DNA from: Kappaphycus alvarezii
Lineage: Eukaryota > Rhodophyta > Florideophyceae > Gigartinales > Solieriaceae
Assembly: GCA_002205965.3 (NCBI GenBank)
Contig: NADL03000602.1
Location: forward strand, 868,001 to 932,000
Direction: 5' to 3'
Length of the DNA stretch: 64,000 bases
Within the stretch, counting starts at the first letter, position 1. Every line of letters begins with the position of its first letter. Shown one piece after another: positions 50,742-60,466 of this stretch. A program made the translations under genes and the position numbers. Under the pieces are notes generated by a model that was given only the letters and a program-made list of their open reading frames with translations, had not been told where the DNA came from and did not search any database.

Positions 50742-51160
50742 CTACCAGAAGGTGGAAGGGAGGCCAGCCAGCAAACAAGCGGCATTGGAGGTTACTGTCA
50801 AAGCGGAGTGCCGCTGTAAAAGAATGCCTATAACCTTCGAAAACCGTTCCATTTCGCGGGTGGCAACGGTTCTCGCGAGTTCCTTGACGACGGAGAGCGC
50901 CGCCGGATGCCATCCTTCAAGCGTTGAGATGGGAACAGGAACCAGCCTGTTTCTCCCAGGCAGCTCAGCAAGGAACCCTTGGTATTTCCGCTGCTTCTCT
51001 GCGTGAGCTGCGTTGAGGCTTGTGAGTGGGTTGAAAGCCCTGGCTCTTGCGTGGGAGGGAGCGAGCGGGTTGACAAAGGTTACGTCGAAATAATCCGTGC
51101 CACCGCCGGCTCCCATCGCCCTGATATCCGGCCTCGTCCTGTTTTGGTAGTGTAGACGAG
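50742..51160 (-). CDS. Endonuclease-like retroelement tail domain, copy 2 (best preserved)
   Basis: An open frame of 124 codons from the ATG at 51116, with the same frame extending upstream through TRPDIRA. It reads RPDIRAMGAGGGTDYFDVTF, VNPLAPSHARARAF, EKQRKYQGFLAEL, then RLVPVPISTLEGWHPAAL and IGILLQRHSALTVTSNAACL. RPDI...(F)DVTxVNPL...K..KY is the catalytic-style pattern of a PD-(D/E)xK-like (restriction-like) nuclease domain seen at the C-terminus of certain non-LTR retroelement proteins. The terminal LLQRxSxAL...NA element is also family-typical. No reverse transcriptase is attached. It sits inside the inverted-repeat element 50606-51268. It is intact over about 130 residues; whether it is expressed is unknown. 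Confidence 0.55.
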
Positions 51161-51191
51161 GTTCGATGAATTGACGGATACATCAAAAATG

Positions 51192-51268
51192 TATCTTCGC
51201 TCCGGTACAAATTTAATAGGTATGTACCAACCCACATATCTTCCACAGTAAATTAACCCCCATTTTCC
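51192..51268 (-). repeat. Right terminal inverted repeat of the short element
   Basis: TATCTTCGCTCCGGTACAAA, then TACCAACCCACATATC, then CAGTAAATTAACCCCCATTT; this is the reverse complement of the left repeat apart from a small internal insertion and several substitutions. Confidence 0.85.
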
Positions 51269-51971
51269 CAGATCAAAAAAATACTCTCGATAAAGGAGAA
51301 CGTTCCAGCCCGAACGAGCTAAGAGCTCAGGACTCAAAACACGCAACACCCACTGCCGTCAAGATTCTCTAACTCGCAGGACGTTTCTTCTTGATTCGGT
51401 GGCGCCTCTCCTAACCCCGGCCTCACCCTCCATTTCCATAAATTGCAGTTTTCGTCGGCCAGTGACAACATGCACACGAAACAAGCGACGAAGACTCGGA
51501 TAATTCTGGCCAATGGCAGCAGCGATACTACTACCGCTCTAATCAAGCTTACGTATAGCCCCGCAGCACTCCATACCAAGAAACAATGCTCTCTGCTGTG
51601 TATTTCTAGTCATTCAGTAGGTGACCAGATGACAATAATGTAGCTGACATCCAAGACGCCGTTTATGTTTCTCAAGCTTCAGTGTCCTCCCATCGCATCC
51701 CTTCCCGCGCCAACGACAAAGCGCAAGCGGCTAGGACACATCCCCAGACATAAACTTTTGTGCTCAAACCCCACCCACAGCCCAAGGTCTTCAGACTGGA
51801 CCCCATACACGCAGTTATCAGTCGTGCTCCCACCGTCACTGATGAACGTCGAGTATTCGGGGTCCCACGCCTGTCCTGGCCAGGTACCGAGATCCAACCA
51901 TACCACCGTATCGAAGCTCCGGAACGTCTAGCGAAAATTGTATAACGCGGCCAAGCCCAACTTCCCATCTC
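51269..51971. other. Intergenic region next to retroelement relics
   Basis: No clear gene. Both strands are open over 51672-51945 because the sequence is C-rich on the plus strand; no motif recognised. Confidence 0.4.
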
Positions 51972-52900
51972 TTGCAAAGAATGCGTACTCACAGAGCTGC
52001 CCCAGGACCTGAGTTCGGTACCAGCGGCCTCAGTCCTTTCGACCTCGACGCCCATCTCCAACGCCCTGAATGCCCATTTGCTTTCATTTTACAGCTGCCT
52101 CTGACATCTGAAGGCGGCACCCTCTGCGAAGATGACCTCTGGGACTTTCGTCCTAACCACTCCCATCCCAGCGCAGCGTCTACCCGGCTCCGCGCCCACT
52201 GCAACTCCCTGCGCTCCCCTGACGTCTGTGCTTTCCTCACTGCCCATCCCTCCCCCATTTCACACCTCAGCAATGGTTTCTGTTCTGTAATGCTACGCCG
52301 ACACCTGGACCTCGCTGTGTATGAGGACTCGGATTATCCGATCCAGTGCAAGCACTACGACCTGGTGGACCCTCGCAGGGATCATGCCTCGATTTGCAAG
52401 TCTGACCTTGGCGTTGTGCACCGTCGCAACACCATTTGTAAACTACGCGGTACGCATTCAAGCCCGCTAGTCTTGCGTGATAATTGGGGATTCCTTTCCT
52501 CCTCCCCGTTACTGCCCATCGCCCTGCCGATACCCTCATTTAGCCCTGTCCCCCGCCCACGGTGCCAGTCCGGACATCCCAACTGCATGCGACATTACGG
52601 TTCGGTCCGCGTGAATGCTCGGCTCAATACGGCAGGTGCTGCTGAACTTGCCTAAGCGGCAAAACGTCGGTCACCTGGAGCTTTTACCGGAAGACACCGA
52701 TCCGCCACCACATGTGCGGTGGCACTTTGTCCACGTAGTATTCGATACCCTTGGTGCCCTCTCCAGTGGATGGCAAGAGGTGATCAACAATTGGACCAAA
52801 CATGTAGCGTTTCGGACGGCGCGCCGGTTCAGTTACGCCAAGGGACAAATTCTGCAGCGTTCCAGCTGCTCTATTTGATCCAGCGTTGCCAGTACCCTGC
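51972..52900 (+). pseudogene. Retroelement C-terminal endonuclease-like tail, copy 3
   Basis: The plus frame 51972-52655 includes FCSVMLRRHLDLAVY, then IQCKHYDLVDPRRDHASICK and LGVVHRRNTICK. This is the C...C..DPxGDHAxxC..GxxxRHNxIx pattern (CCHC-like motif plus RHN) that precedes the nuclease-like domain in some non-LTR-type retroelements. Near 52520 a shifted frame reads HRPADTLI, the RPADIL motif. From about 52710 another frame gives WHFVHVVFDTLGALSSGWQE and ILQRSSCSI, matching the end of copies 1 and 2. So the whole tail is present in order but with several frame changes. The reverse transcriptase itself was not found upstream. Confidence 0.6.
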
Positions 52901-53353
52901 TTGCTGTCACAGTGAGGGTATTTCTCAATCTGCGTAATGTGCAACCCGTTGTATGACATTACCGTAGCCCAACCAATGGCTAGCCCCAAAATCGAGAAAA
53001 AGTCAGAGGAATAATGGCACAGTACAGTACAGTACAGTGCAGGTCTGCAAATGTACAGTACTGTATATCATTGGCATGATTCATTGCCAAGGCAACCGAA
53101 ATGCCCCGAAACTGGCGGTAGGGCAACTGCAACCAAATACCCGAAAAAATATGTGAAAGAGTGAAACTCCTCAGCACAGGCGCTAGTCAGGGGCTGGGTA
53201 GCAAAGTCTCTTTTCGATCCCCCCCAGATCAGCGTGCCTCGTCGCGGCCCGTGGATCAAATCAGCCGTGGTCTATTATCGTCAGCCAGTGCACGGTGGCT
53301 TGGAATTAAGCGTTGCAAAAGCAGGACCCAGGGCCACCAAGTGAAGGAGAGGG
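52901..53353. promoter_or_regulatory. Upstream region of the Ap4A phosphorylase gene
   Basis: Contains AGTACAGTACAGTACAGTG near 53020-53038 and the palindrome TACAGTACTGTA near 53054-53065, about 290-330 bp before the start codon. The same motif recurs near other island genes. No TATA box was identified with confidence. Confidence 0.4.
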
Positions 53354-54238
53354 ATGTCAAAGAACGTGTTTCTGGAGCGGATCCGGACGGTATCGTGTCG
53401 TGCGCTTGAAGCGGGGGCACTGCAACCGATCGAGACGAGTGGGGCCGTTCTTTGGTCGGATCCGCCATTTCTGGTGCGAGTTGTGAGCAGTTTGAAGCGA
53501 AAGACGGAGGCGGGGGCTGGGGATGTGACAAAGTCGAAGCGTGGAAAGGGAGGTGGATTTAACCCGTTTTTGCCGTATGAGGAGATGTTGTATGTGCAGG
53601 ATATGGGGGAGGGGCATGTATTGTTATTGAACAAGTTTAATGTGGTGAAGGATCATGTGTTGATTGTGACGAAACGATATGAGGAGCAGGGGGAGTTGCT
53701 TACGGTGGGGGATATGGAGGGATTGTGGGGATGTCTGAGGGAGGTGGATGGGGTTGGGTTTTACAATAGTGGTGTTGAGGCGGGGGCGTCGCAACGACAT
53801 AAGCACTTGCAGGTGATATGCGGACGGGTTGGGGAGGAGGAGTGGGGGGAAGGGGTGGTGCCGTTTGATGGGGTTTTGAGCAGGGGGGGGAGGATTGGGG
53901 GTGAGGGGGGGTTGTTTCGAGTGAGGGAGTTGGGATTTTGGCACGTAGGGGTGAATATGGAAGGGGTGGGAGGTGGAAAGGAATGGTGGGAAAAATATAT
54001 GATGGTGATGGGGGAGGTGATGAGGGATGAGAGGGGAGGGAGTGGATTGCAGTACAATTTGATAGCGACGAGGAGGTGGATGGTGGTGGTGCCGAGAAGA
54101 AGAGAGTGTTGGGATGGGGTTAGTGTGAACGCGTTGGGGTTTACAGGATGCCTACTGGTGAAGGAGATGGAGGGAATGGAGTTGGTGAAGCGGGTGGGCG
54201 GGATGACGGTGTTGAGGGAGGTGGCGTTTGCGGAGTAA
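53354..54238 (+). CDS. Ap4A phosphorylase (ATP adenylyltransferase), HIT superfamily
   Basis: A 294-residue intact frame (start ATG 53354, stop TAA 54236-54238), a normal length for the yeast APA1/APA2 type. The enzyme splits diadenosine tetraphosphate with phosphate into ATP and ADP and works in the cytosol or nucleus in nucleotide stress metabolism. The N-terminal part has the family stretch FNPFLPYEEMLYV (69-81) and HVLLLNKFNVVKDHVLIVTK (88-107). The catalytic histidine box is GASQRHKHLQV with His149 and His151 followed by Gln153. The C-terminal domain reads YNLIATRRWMVVVPR (234-248) and SVNALGFTGCLLVK (257-270). No intron and no targeting peptide are obvious. The coding strand is unusually rich in G (long GGGG runs). 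The next gene starts about 1.4 kb downstream in the same direction. Confidence 0.93.
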   Translation: MSKNVFLERIRTVSCRALEAGALQPIETSGAVLWSDPPFLVRVVSSLKRKTEAGAGDVTKSKRGKGGGFNPFLPYEEMLYVQDMGEGHVLLLNKFNVVKDHVLIVTKRYEEQGELLTVGDMEGLWGCLREVDGVGFYNSGVEAGASQRHKHLQVICGRVGEEEWGEGVVPFDGVLSRGGRIGGEGGLFRVRELGFWHVGVNMEGVGGGKEWWEKYMMVMGEVMRDERGGSGLQYNLIATRRWMVVVPRRRECWDGVSVNALGFTGCLLVKEMEGMELVKRVGGMTVLREVAFAE

Positions 54239-55621
54239 GTTGGAATTTGTTTGGAGTGGGGGAGTGGGTGGATTGGATGACGCAAGGTGGGGAAGTACTG
54301 TACAGTAGATGTTTTGAGGGGTTTGGTTGGTTTTGGGTAGAGAATGGCGGGGATATGCGAAGAGTGTGGTGGAGTGGAAAGAATGTTGTGGATTTTGAAA
54401 TGCGTCACTGGAATGAATGTGATGGAGACTAGGGGGGGAGGGTGTAATGAGAAAATGAGGAGAAATGACATGGTTGGTGGTGGTGGTGGTGACGGTGCCG
54501 GTGGTGGTGGTGGTGCAGAGCGAGCGAGGAGGGCATATGAGCTAGGGATTGGGACGTGTAAGTTGTCGGGACCAAAATGGTATTGGGAATGGGGGGTAGA
54601 TTGTTATATGCAATGACTAGTATGGCGCATGTCAGTGGCCAGGCAGCCGCAGCTTTTGGTTTGCTGGGGAGGCGGAAAGGAGCTGGGTCGAATCGAAACA
54701 GTTTTTGGACAGGTACAGTTACTGTACAGTACCAATTGTTGCGGCAGTGGAAGGGATTCAATGGAATATCAAAAATATGCAACTGCAAGCTTTGAGACGT
54801 TAACATATCCTATCCGTTTCCTTTCCTTTCCAGAAATTGCCCCTTTGCTTTGGAACAGCCCTCTCCACTTACATTATCGTACCTATCCACTTGTTGATAT
54901 TCGATTGGTTCGTAACGGATCAAAAAATACACACCCTTTTGATGATTTGTCCAAATACTGTACCAAATCACAGTCCAATCTTTTGATGTATACTGAACAC
55001 TGTTTGTTAATTTTTACAACCGAACAAAGGCGTCCTGCTTACGCACCCCCCAATGCCCACCCTGGCCACCTGTGGCAACCCCCGTTCCCGCAAATAATAA
55101 AGCTGCACAGTTCAAACTGAAACGAAAAAAGTAAATTATTTGATTAAACTTTGGCACCTCGTGAGACTGGTAATGGATGAGTGGAGAGTGCCCAAAACGC
55201 CAACCAAAAGGGAAGCAAACCCACATATAGACCCCATTCTCTCCCGTTTTATTATTCTTGTCAAATTGACCCGACCCGTTACACCACCCCACAAATCGCA
55301 CTCTCCCACGCATTCGCGATCTGCATCTCTCGCCCATACCTACTCTGCCCTCCCCCGCCCACCCCTACCCGTTCCCGTTCCCGTTTCCGTTCTTGTTCTT
55401 GTTCTCGTTCACCCCTCATCCCCCCCCCCCTTTTTCCGTCAATCATCCGTCCCCTGTTCTTGCGCATCTCCTGTCAATCAACCCCCTTGCACCTTTCCCC
55501 TCCATCACCTTTTTCATCTTCTATCACTTTGCCTCTTTCGTTCCTTTTTTTTCTCAAACCATCCCCCACTTGTCTCCCTCTTCTCTCAACCCCTTTTCCT
55601 TTTCCCAAGTCTCTCGTGCAG
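54239..55621. other. Intergenic region with leader of the coiled-coil gene
   Basis: The first part is G-rich like the preceding gene and contains GTACTGTACAGTA (54295-54307), a GGT trinucleotide run (54474-54521) and TACTGTACAGTACC-type motifs (54712-54733). The last 300 bp (about 55320-55620) are strongly pyrimidine-rich on the coding strand, with CCCGTT/CTTGTT short repeats near 55365-55412. The 163-codon frame at 54629-55120 shows no motif. Confidence 0.5.
54474..54521 (+). repeat. GGT trinucleotide repeat
   Basis: Interrupted run of GGT units in the 3' flank of the Ap4A phosphorylase gene. Confidence 0.85.
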
Positions 55622-58600
55622 ATGGCTACCACTGCCGGTGAGGCCGCGGCGCAAGCCGCACGTCGCGCCGAGGCACTTCGCGTCCATGAAACTCCGCTAT
55701 GCTGCTTTCCTTTTTCAACCTTTCCTTTCCTTCCGCTCTTGCCGCTTCCGTCATCCCTCTCGTCGATCGGACACCCCCGTCAACAGACTCTTGCCTCTTC
55801 TCTCCGATGCCATTTGCTTGCCGATATCGTCGCTCTTTTGTCCCCTTCCCGTTTACCACCTTCTTCCATACTACGTTCCATTCCTCGTAATGCACTCTCT
55901 CTTCCGTCGACCAACACTCGCCAGTCGATGCAAGGCAGAGAGATGTCTTATACAATACCAACACACGGAAAGTGGTCACAGCAGTCAGAAAGTTATTGGA
56001 CGATGCCAGGGCAACTGCAGTCCCCACTTTACACGCTCCTCCAAATGCTGCCGATGCTTATTTGGGCGATGTTACCGGCACTTCTCCGGAACGCGACATT
56101 CGCCCTGCCCTCCGACTCGCAGAGCTGGTTGTCGCAGCTGCCGTCTACGGTCCAGATGGACGCAAGTATGCTGCCTCGTTTTGGCAACTACCGTCCGATG
56201 CTGCTCGCATGTCCTTTCATAAAAGCATGACTGCCGTCGCCCATGCTATGTATTTGCCAATGCCCGATGGCCTGTACGCTGATCGCGAGGGTGAGGGAGC
56301 ACAGCCGTCAGTTGCACGTTCCGCTTCCGCTGGAGTCGTCGGTTTGGAAAGGAGGCATGATGAGGAGGTTGGAGTTGCCCCCATTGCCGTCGAGGGAGTT
56401 ACTCCCGTGGAGGAGGGCATGGGCGGTAGGAAGATTAGTATGGTTACAGATGATGAGGTTGCTAGCGGTGGTCGCTCTCCGCCGGGAGGCATTGACGATC
56501 CTGACGTTTTGGGGAGTGGGGGGGGAGAAAGCGTGTCGGAGGAATTTTACACACCGAGGGAGGCTAGTCTGAGTCCAAGGAGGGAAGCTGACAAGAACTT
56601 GGCCACTGATGAAGAGGTCTTTTCTCCAATGGCCGCGGGAGGAGGGGTTGTCCGTGCGGAGTATGTGGCGGAGAATGTGAGGCAGTCGGTTACCACATCA
56701 ATCACGAAGAACATGTCCAATGTTCAAGTGTTTGAGGAGGATGACGGTTGGACACCATTAATACGGATATGTCCTCTCTAAATTTAGGGGAGAGTGGCAG
56801 GAATAATCAGGACATTGAGGAGCCGAGTAGTGTTGGGTATGACAGGGATAATGCCAGGCCGGTCGATTTTTGTGATCCGTCGTTCATGATGAGTCCTTCC
56901 GGCTCGGAAGTTCCAGCGCCCTCAAATCAATGGCAGATCGAACGTCAGCGGCTGCGGCAGCGAATGTGATGTCACCGCAGCAGCTGTTTTCACCGCCTAG
57001 AATGCCCAGGAGACTATCTCGTACTGCAGCAGCAGCGCAGATGACGCCGCCGCCAGGACCTCCACTTTTCAGAGCCGATCACCTCAAATGTCAGTGTCAT
57101 CAGCAGGTGCACGTTCTTCGCAGGATATTGATACTCAGTACCTGGGAAAGGCCCCGCGTGTTTCTTTTGCCCCGAACATCATATCTCCTGGAGGTCATCG
57201 ACGACCGCTCGGTCGATCCTTACGCACAGGGTCTCCTGAAGTGAGGAATGTACAAAAAGCGGGCTCGTCGAGCAAAAGTGCGGGCTTCAGTGTACTCCCG
57301 CCGAGTGCAGCTGCCGGTGCGGGACCGTCTCGGGTCGAAGGTGGGTCCGAGCAGAATGTCCGTGAGAGTCGAGAATTGGAAATACCCGAGAAGGGTGCGC
57401 CAACCAACACGGACTCACGAGACATTGAGGATAAATTGTGGGGGGATAGTGGAAATGTAGTAGCAGATGAGCAAGAATATGCTGATGCCGACGAAGGCGA
57501 GGTCGCCACGAATGCGAGTGTTTCCTCTGAAAAGCCTTCCTTGCAGGCGGTTGAAGGTTAGTCGTGCAGACGTCAGTCCATGACAGCCCACGACAGAGAG
57601 AAGGGATTCAATATACGACTGCCGGCTCTACAGAACACCATCATCTAGGAATTCAGAGAAGGTTGACGTTGAAGGCAGATCCAGCGCTGCTGACGCAATT
57701 GATACCGAACCAGTTGCTGACACAGGAAGTGAGGGTGTGGTCGGTGGGAGGAGGAGTATCGATGGATTTGAACTAGATGCCTGTACGATGAGAAGGCGGC
57801 TATGGAAGCTCTCAATTACACTCCTGGAATGTCCCCAATGCGAACACCAGTGCCAGCATCGCCTGCACTCGGTAGCGTTCGTACCCAAGAGAGGTACCGC
57901 CGACGCCTCCGTCCCGCCCACAGTTGCTGCTCTGGTCGAGTCGATTACTCCTCGTAGGCAGACATCAGATGCGATTGACGCTCGTCCAGTGAGCACCATG
58001 GAACCGTCTGCTGGGCTTTTCCAAAAGTTAATATCTGTCTGGCAGAATTCGAGGAAGGGGGTGGCCAATCTGCACTGCTGCAAAGAAATTTCACTTCCGC
58101 TGTTTGCCCAAGAGGCCACTACTTCATACTCCACACAGGAATCCACTCTTCCGTCAGGGGATACTGAAATGGAGTTCGGTAGGCCTCAGGCCCAAATGGA
58201 AAGCCCCGAAGCCGTCGACGTCGTGGAATTCGGATGGAACCTGGATCTCCAGCTGCCCGTGATTTAGGTCGCTCACAGGCAATGAGCGATGATTCTGGTC
58301 ATCAAGACGAAAAAGGTTCCGTGGCTTCCTTCAGTGACGCGTTTTCCTCGACAAGGAACGTAACTGGTTGTACGGAGGGCGGACTGCTGCAGATGGCTAC
58401 GATTGGGAGGAAGCGATGCGAGGTGATAACAACGCAGGGATACCTGTTTCAACGACCCAAAGCACCAAAGGATTGCAGCGCTCAGTGGATGGTCGCAGGA
58501 TGGTAGTAAAGCTGCCGCACCTGGCAAAACGCGACCTCCTCTTCCGCCTTCCCCGAGAACATCAGGAAGAAGGAGTAAAACTAGTAACAGCACGAACAAG

Positions 58601-60097
58601 GGCGTGACCCAGGATGGACAATTCCTGAAGGTCGACCGTCGCCGCCTGGATTGGCTTACGAGGGAGCTCCTGACAGCTCGAGATGCCATCTCTCGACAAG
58701 AACTGCAGATGACTTTTGCGGAAACGCACGATTGGAGCAGAAGAGGTCCTACTTCTTGATAAGCAGAATGCGGAGTCCGTAGTGGATGCAATGAAAAAGA
58801 TCCTTGGTGAGAGAGAGGCAGAACTCAAAGACGCGCGAAGCCGGCTCTCGGTCGCAATTGAGGGTGTTGGTAACCAGCAACGCGCTTCTCGATCATCGGA
58901 AACTTCGGTTGGCGGTGATAATATCAACCTGAAGGAGTTCATTTCGAACGCCACACCCATTTGCACTCGCGAATGGACGAAGCCGACCGCAAGAGGCGAG
59001 AGGCGGACGAAATCATGGCAAAAGAGACGCGAGCCTTGTGGGTTGAAGTACAGAGGGCACTCATTGAGAAAATGGCGGAGATGACCGAAAAGAGAGACGC
59101 CGAATTGGAATATTTGCGTGCAGAATTAGTGCGCAGGCAGAAGATTGCCGATGATTTGCACAAGTCCAGGGCTGATTTGCAGTCAAAGAATGATGGTATG
59201 CAGTCGGACATGCAAGCCCTCCGTCTCGAGAAGGAAGAGCGGCTCACAGGTACAGATGGAAATGGCTCACGTTGGAGCTCAAGTGGAGCTTGTGAATGAG
59301 TTCTCCAAGAAGCTTCATGATAATTTTAGGGAGACGGAAAACCTTCGGCAGCAAGTACTGCAATACCAGGACAAGCTTGCCCACATTACAAGTACATCCG
59401 GGGTTAGTCAAAGGCAGATTAAGGAGTTGCGTGAAGCTGTTACCCGAGCAAACGACGAATGTGCCCGGTTGCGACGAGAGGCAGACATGGCAAAAAGGGC
59501 TGGAATGGAGGCAGTGAGGCGTGCAGAGGAGCTTGAGGAACTGCGAAGAGACAGCGGGGGCTCTCGGAATCGTCTTCCAGATCGCCAAGATCGATCCTCT
59601 CGGGATCGTTCCATAGTCATGAGCCCGTAAGGCCGGCAGGTCAGAATCGGCCTGGCGGAACGGGAACCGGTGCTCGTTATCACAACGCGACGCGAGGTAG
59701 GGGTGTGGCGGCGGGCCCGACACCCGCACAGAAGGCTTGGCTCGTTATCAAGGACAAGATTGGAGGAATCGTCACAGGGAAGGAAGGTAATTCCTCTCGC
59801 AGGCGCCAGCCGGTCATCCTGGGAGAAGGGAATATGGGCGATCGCCCTCCGCCCATTCGGTAGCCGATCATCGAGCCATTCTCGGAGTAGGCGATCCCAC
59901 GTGAAGAGGAAATTGTCCGTGGTATGCGTAGTCCGTCCGTGAAGTCGAGGTCTTCGCAGGGCTCTGGCTCGACGGTGCGCAGTGGACCGCCCCGCTCTGT
60001 TGGAAGCAGTCGGAGGGCCTCTCCAGTTATGGAGAGGGAATACATGCATAATTCGCCGAAGTCTCGGGAAATGCGTATTGGTGCCGTGGACTTTTGA
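55622..60097 (+). CDS. Large Ser/Pro-rich coiled-coil protein (frame-broken), unidentified
   Basis: The ATG at 55622 follows a pyrimidine-rich leader and reads MATTAGEAAAQAARRAEALR. An intron probably follows, because the next coding block is in another frame from about 55925 or 55939 (RDVLYNTNTRKVVTAVRKLL). That block gives an Ala-rich helical domain (LRLAELVVAAAVYGPDGRKY, SFHKSMTAVAHAMYLPMPDG), then a long acidic, Ser/Pro-rich disordered region (56300-58500). A coiled coil follows at 58600-59560 (LDWLTRELLTARDAISRQEL, AEMTEKRDAELEYLRAELV, LRRQ/VLQYQDKLAH). The basic Ser-rich tail ends REMRIGAVDF and TGA at 60095-60097. Coding sequence jumps frame many times with no room for introns, for example at 58715 (TTTT run), 58945 (CCC run) and 59250. 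Total length is roughly 1400 residues. I do not recognise the family; a cytoskeletal or scaffold role is only suggested by the coiled coil. Either the sequence holds indel errors or this is a young pseudogene. Confidence 0.6.
55638..55938 (+). other. Putative intron 1 of the coiled-coil gene
   Basis: Two phase-consistent solutions exist. One uses the donor GTGAGG at 55638 and the acceptor CCAG at 55921-55924; the other uses the donor GT at 55682 and the acceptor GCAG at 55935-55938. Both join the start codon to the frame of the helical domain. The interior is C/T-rich (TTTCCTTTTTCAACC and similar). Confidence 0.45.
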
Positions 60098-60466
60098 GAG
60101 TATTGTAGTTTGCAACTATAGATTTGTCCTGAAGCGTGGCTATAAGGAGACACAGTTGCGCGTGCGTGCCTTTTATGGTATTTGCAAAACAAAAAGAGCT
60201 ACGTACTTCCTAGCTCGTCCCACTTTCAGTAAAACTACTCGAGAATTAGGTAACATGCCTTTCGTGCTAACGCAGACTGGCAACTCCCACCAATGCACCC
60301 ACCAATGCGCGAAAATCCCACGTGCAGCATGCACAGATGATTTTTTATTACGCCAATTTTTTGGATCCCAACTTTAAGCATTTTACTAAAAAACTAAACA
60401 AGGACTATGTTAGAGTGATTTATTGTGGAGAATTGTCTGTCAATCCCGATATGCATCCAACTCCAC
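60098..60466. other. Spacer between convergent genes
   Basis: About 370 bp between the stop of the coiled-coil gene and the stop of BCD1, which converge here. No gene is seen; shared 3' processing signals would be expected. Confidence 0.5.

Larger units (their letters stand above)
50606..51268 (-). mobile_element. Short inverted-repeat element enclosing an endonuclease-like ORF
   Basis: About 663 bp bounded by inverted repeats of roughly 70-75 bp (50606-50675 and 51192-51268). The interior is almost entirely the minus-strand ORF 50742-51116 and its upstream extension. No transposase is visible, so it would be non-autonomous. The same end sequence occurs alone at 31319-31388. The flanks show a shared GATC a few bases outside each end (about 50593 and 51272), which might be part of the repeat. 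Confidence 0.6.

Noticed and set aside
53761..54471. 236-codon minus-strand frame opposite the Ap4A phosphorylase
   Set aside because: It is a shadow of the G-rich plus-strand gene; the translation is Pro/His/Ser low complexity.
55140..56230. Two 350-360 codon overlapping plus-strand frames across the coiled-coil gene start
   Set aside because: They run through the pyrimidine-rich leader and putative intron, where C/T-rich sequence lacks stops in any frame; no domain is visible and the composition is low complexity.
59408..60115. 235-codon minus-strand frame opposite the coiled-coil gene
   Set aside because: Arg/Ser-rich shadow of the plus-strand coding region; no motif and inconsistent with the gene direction.
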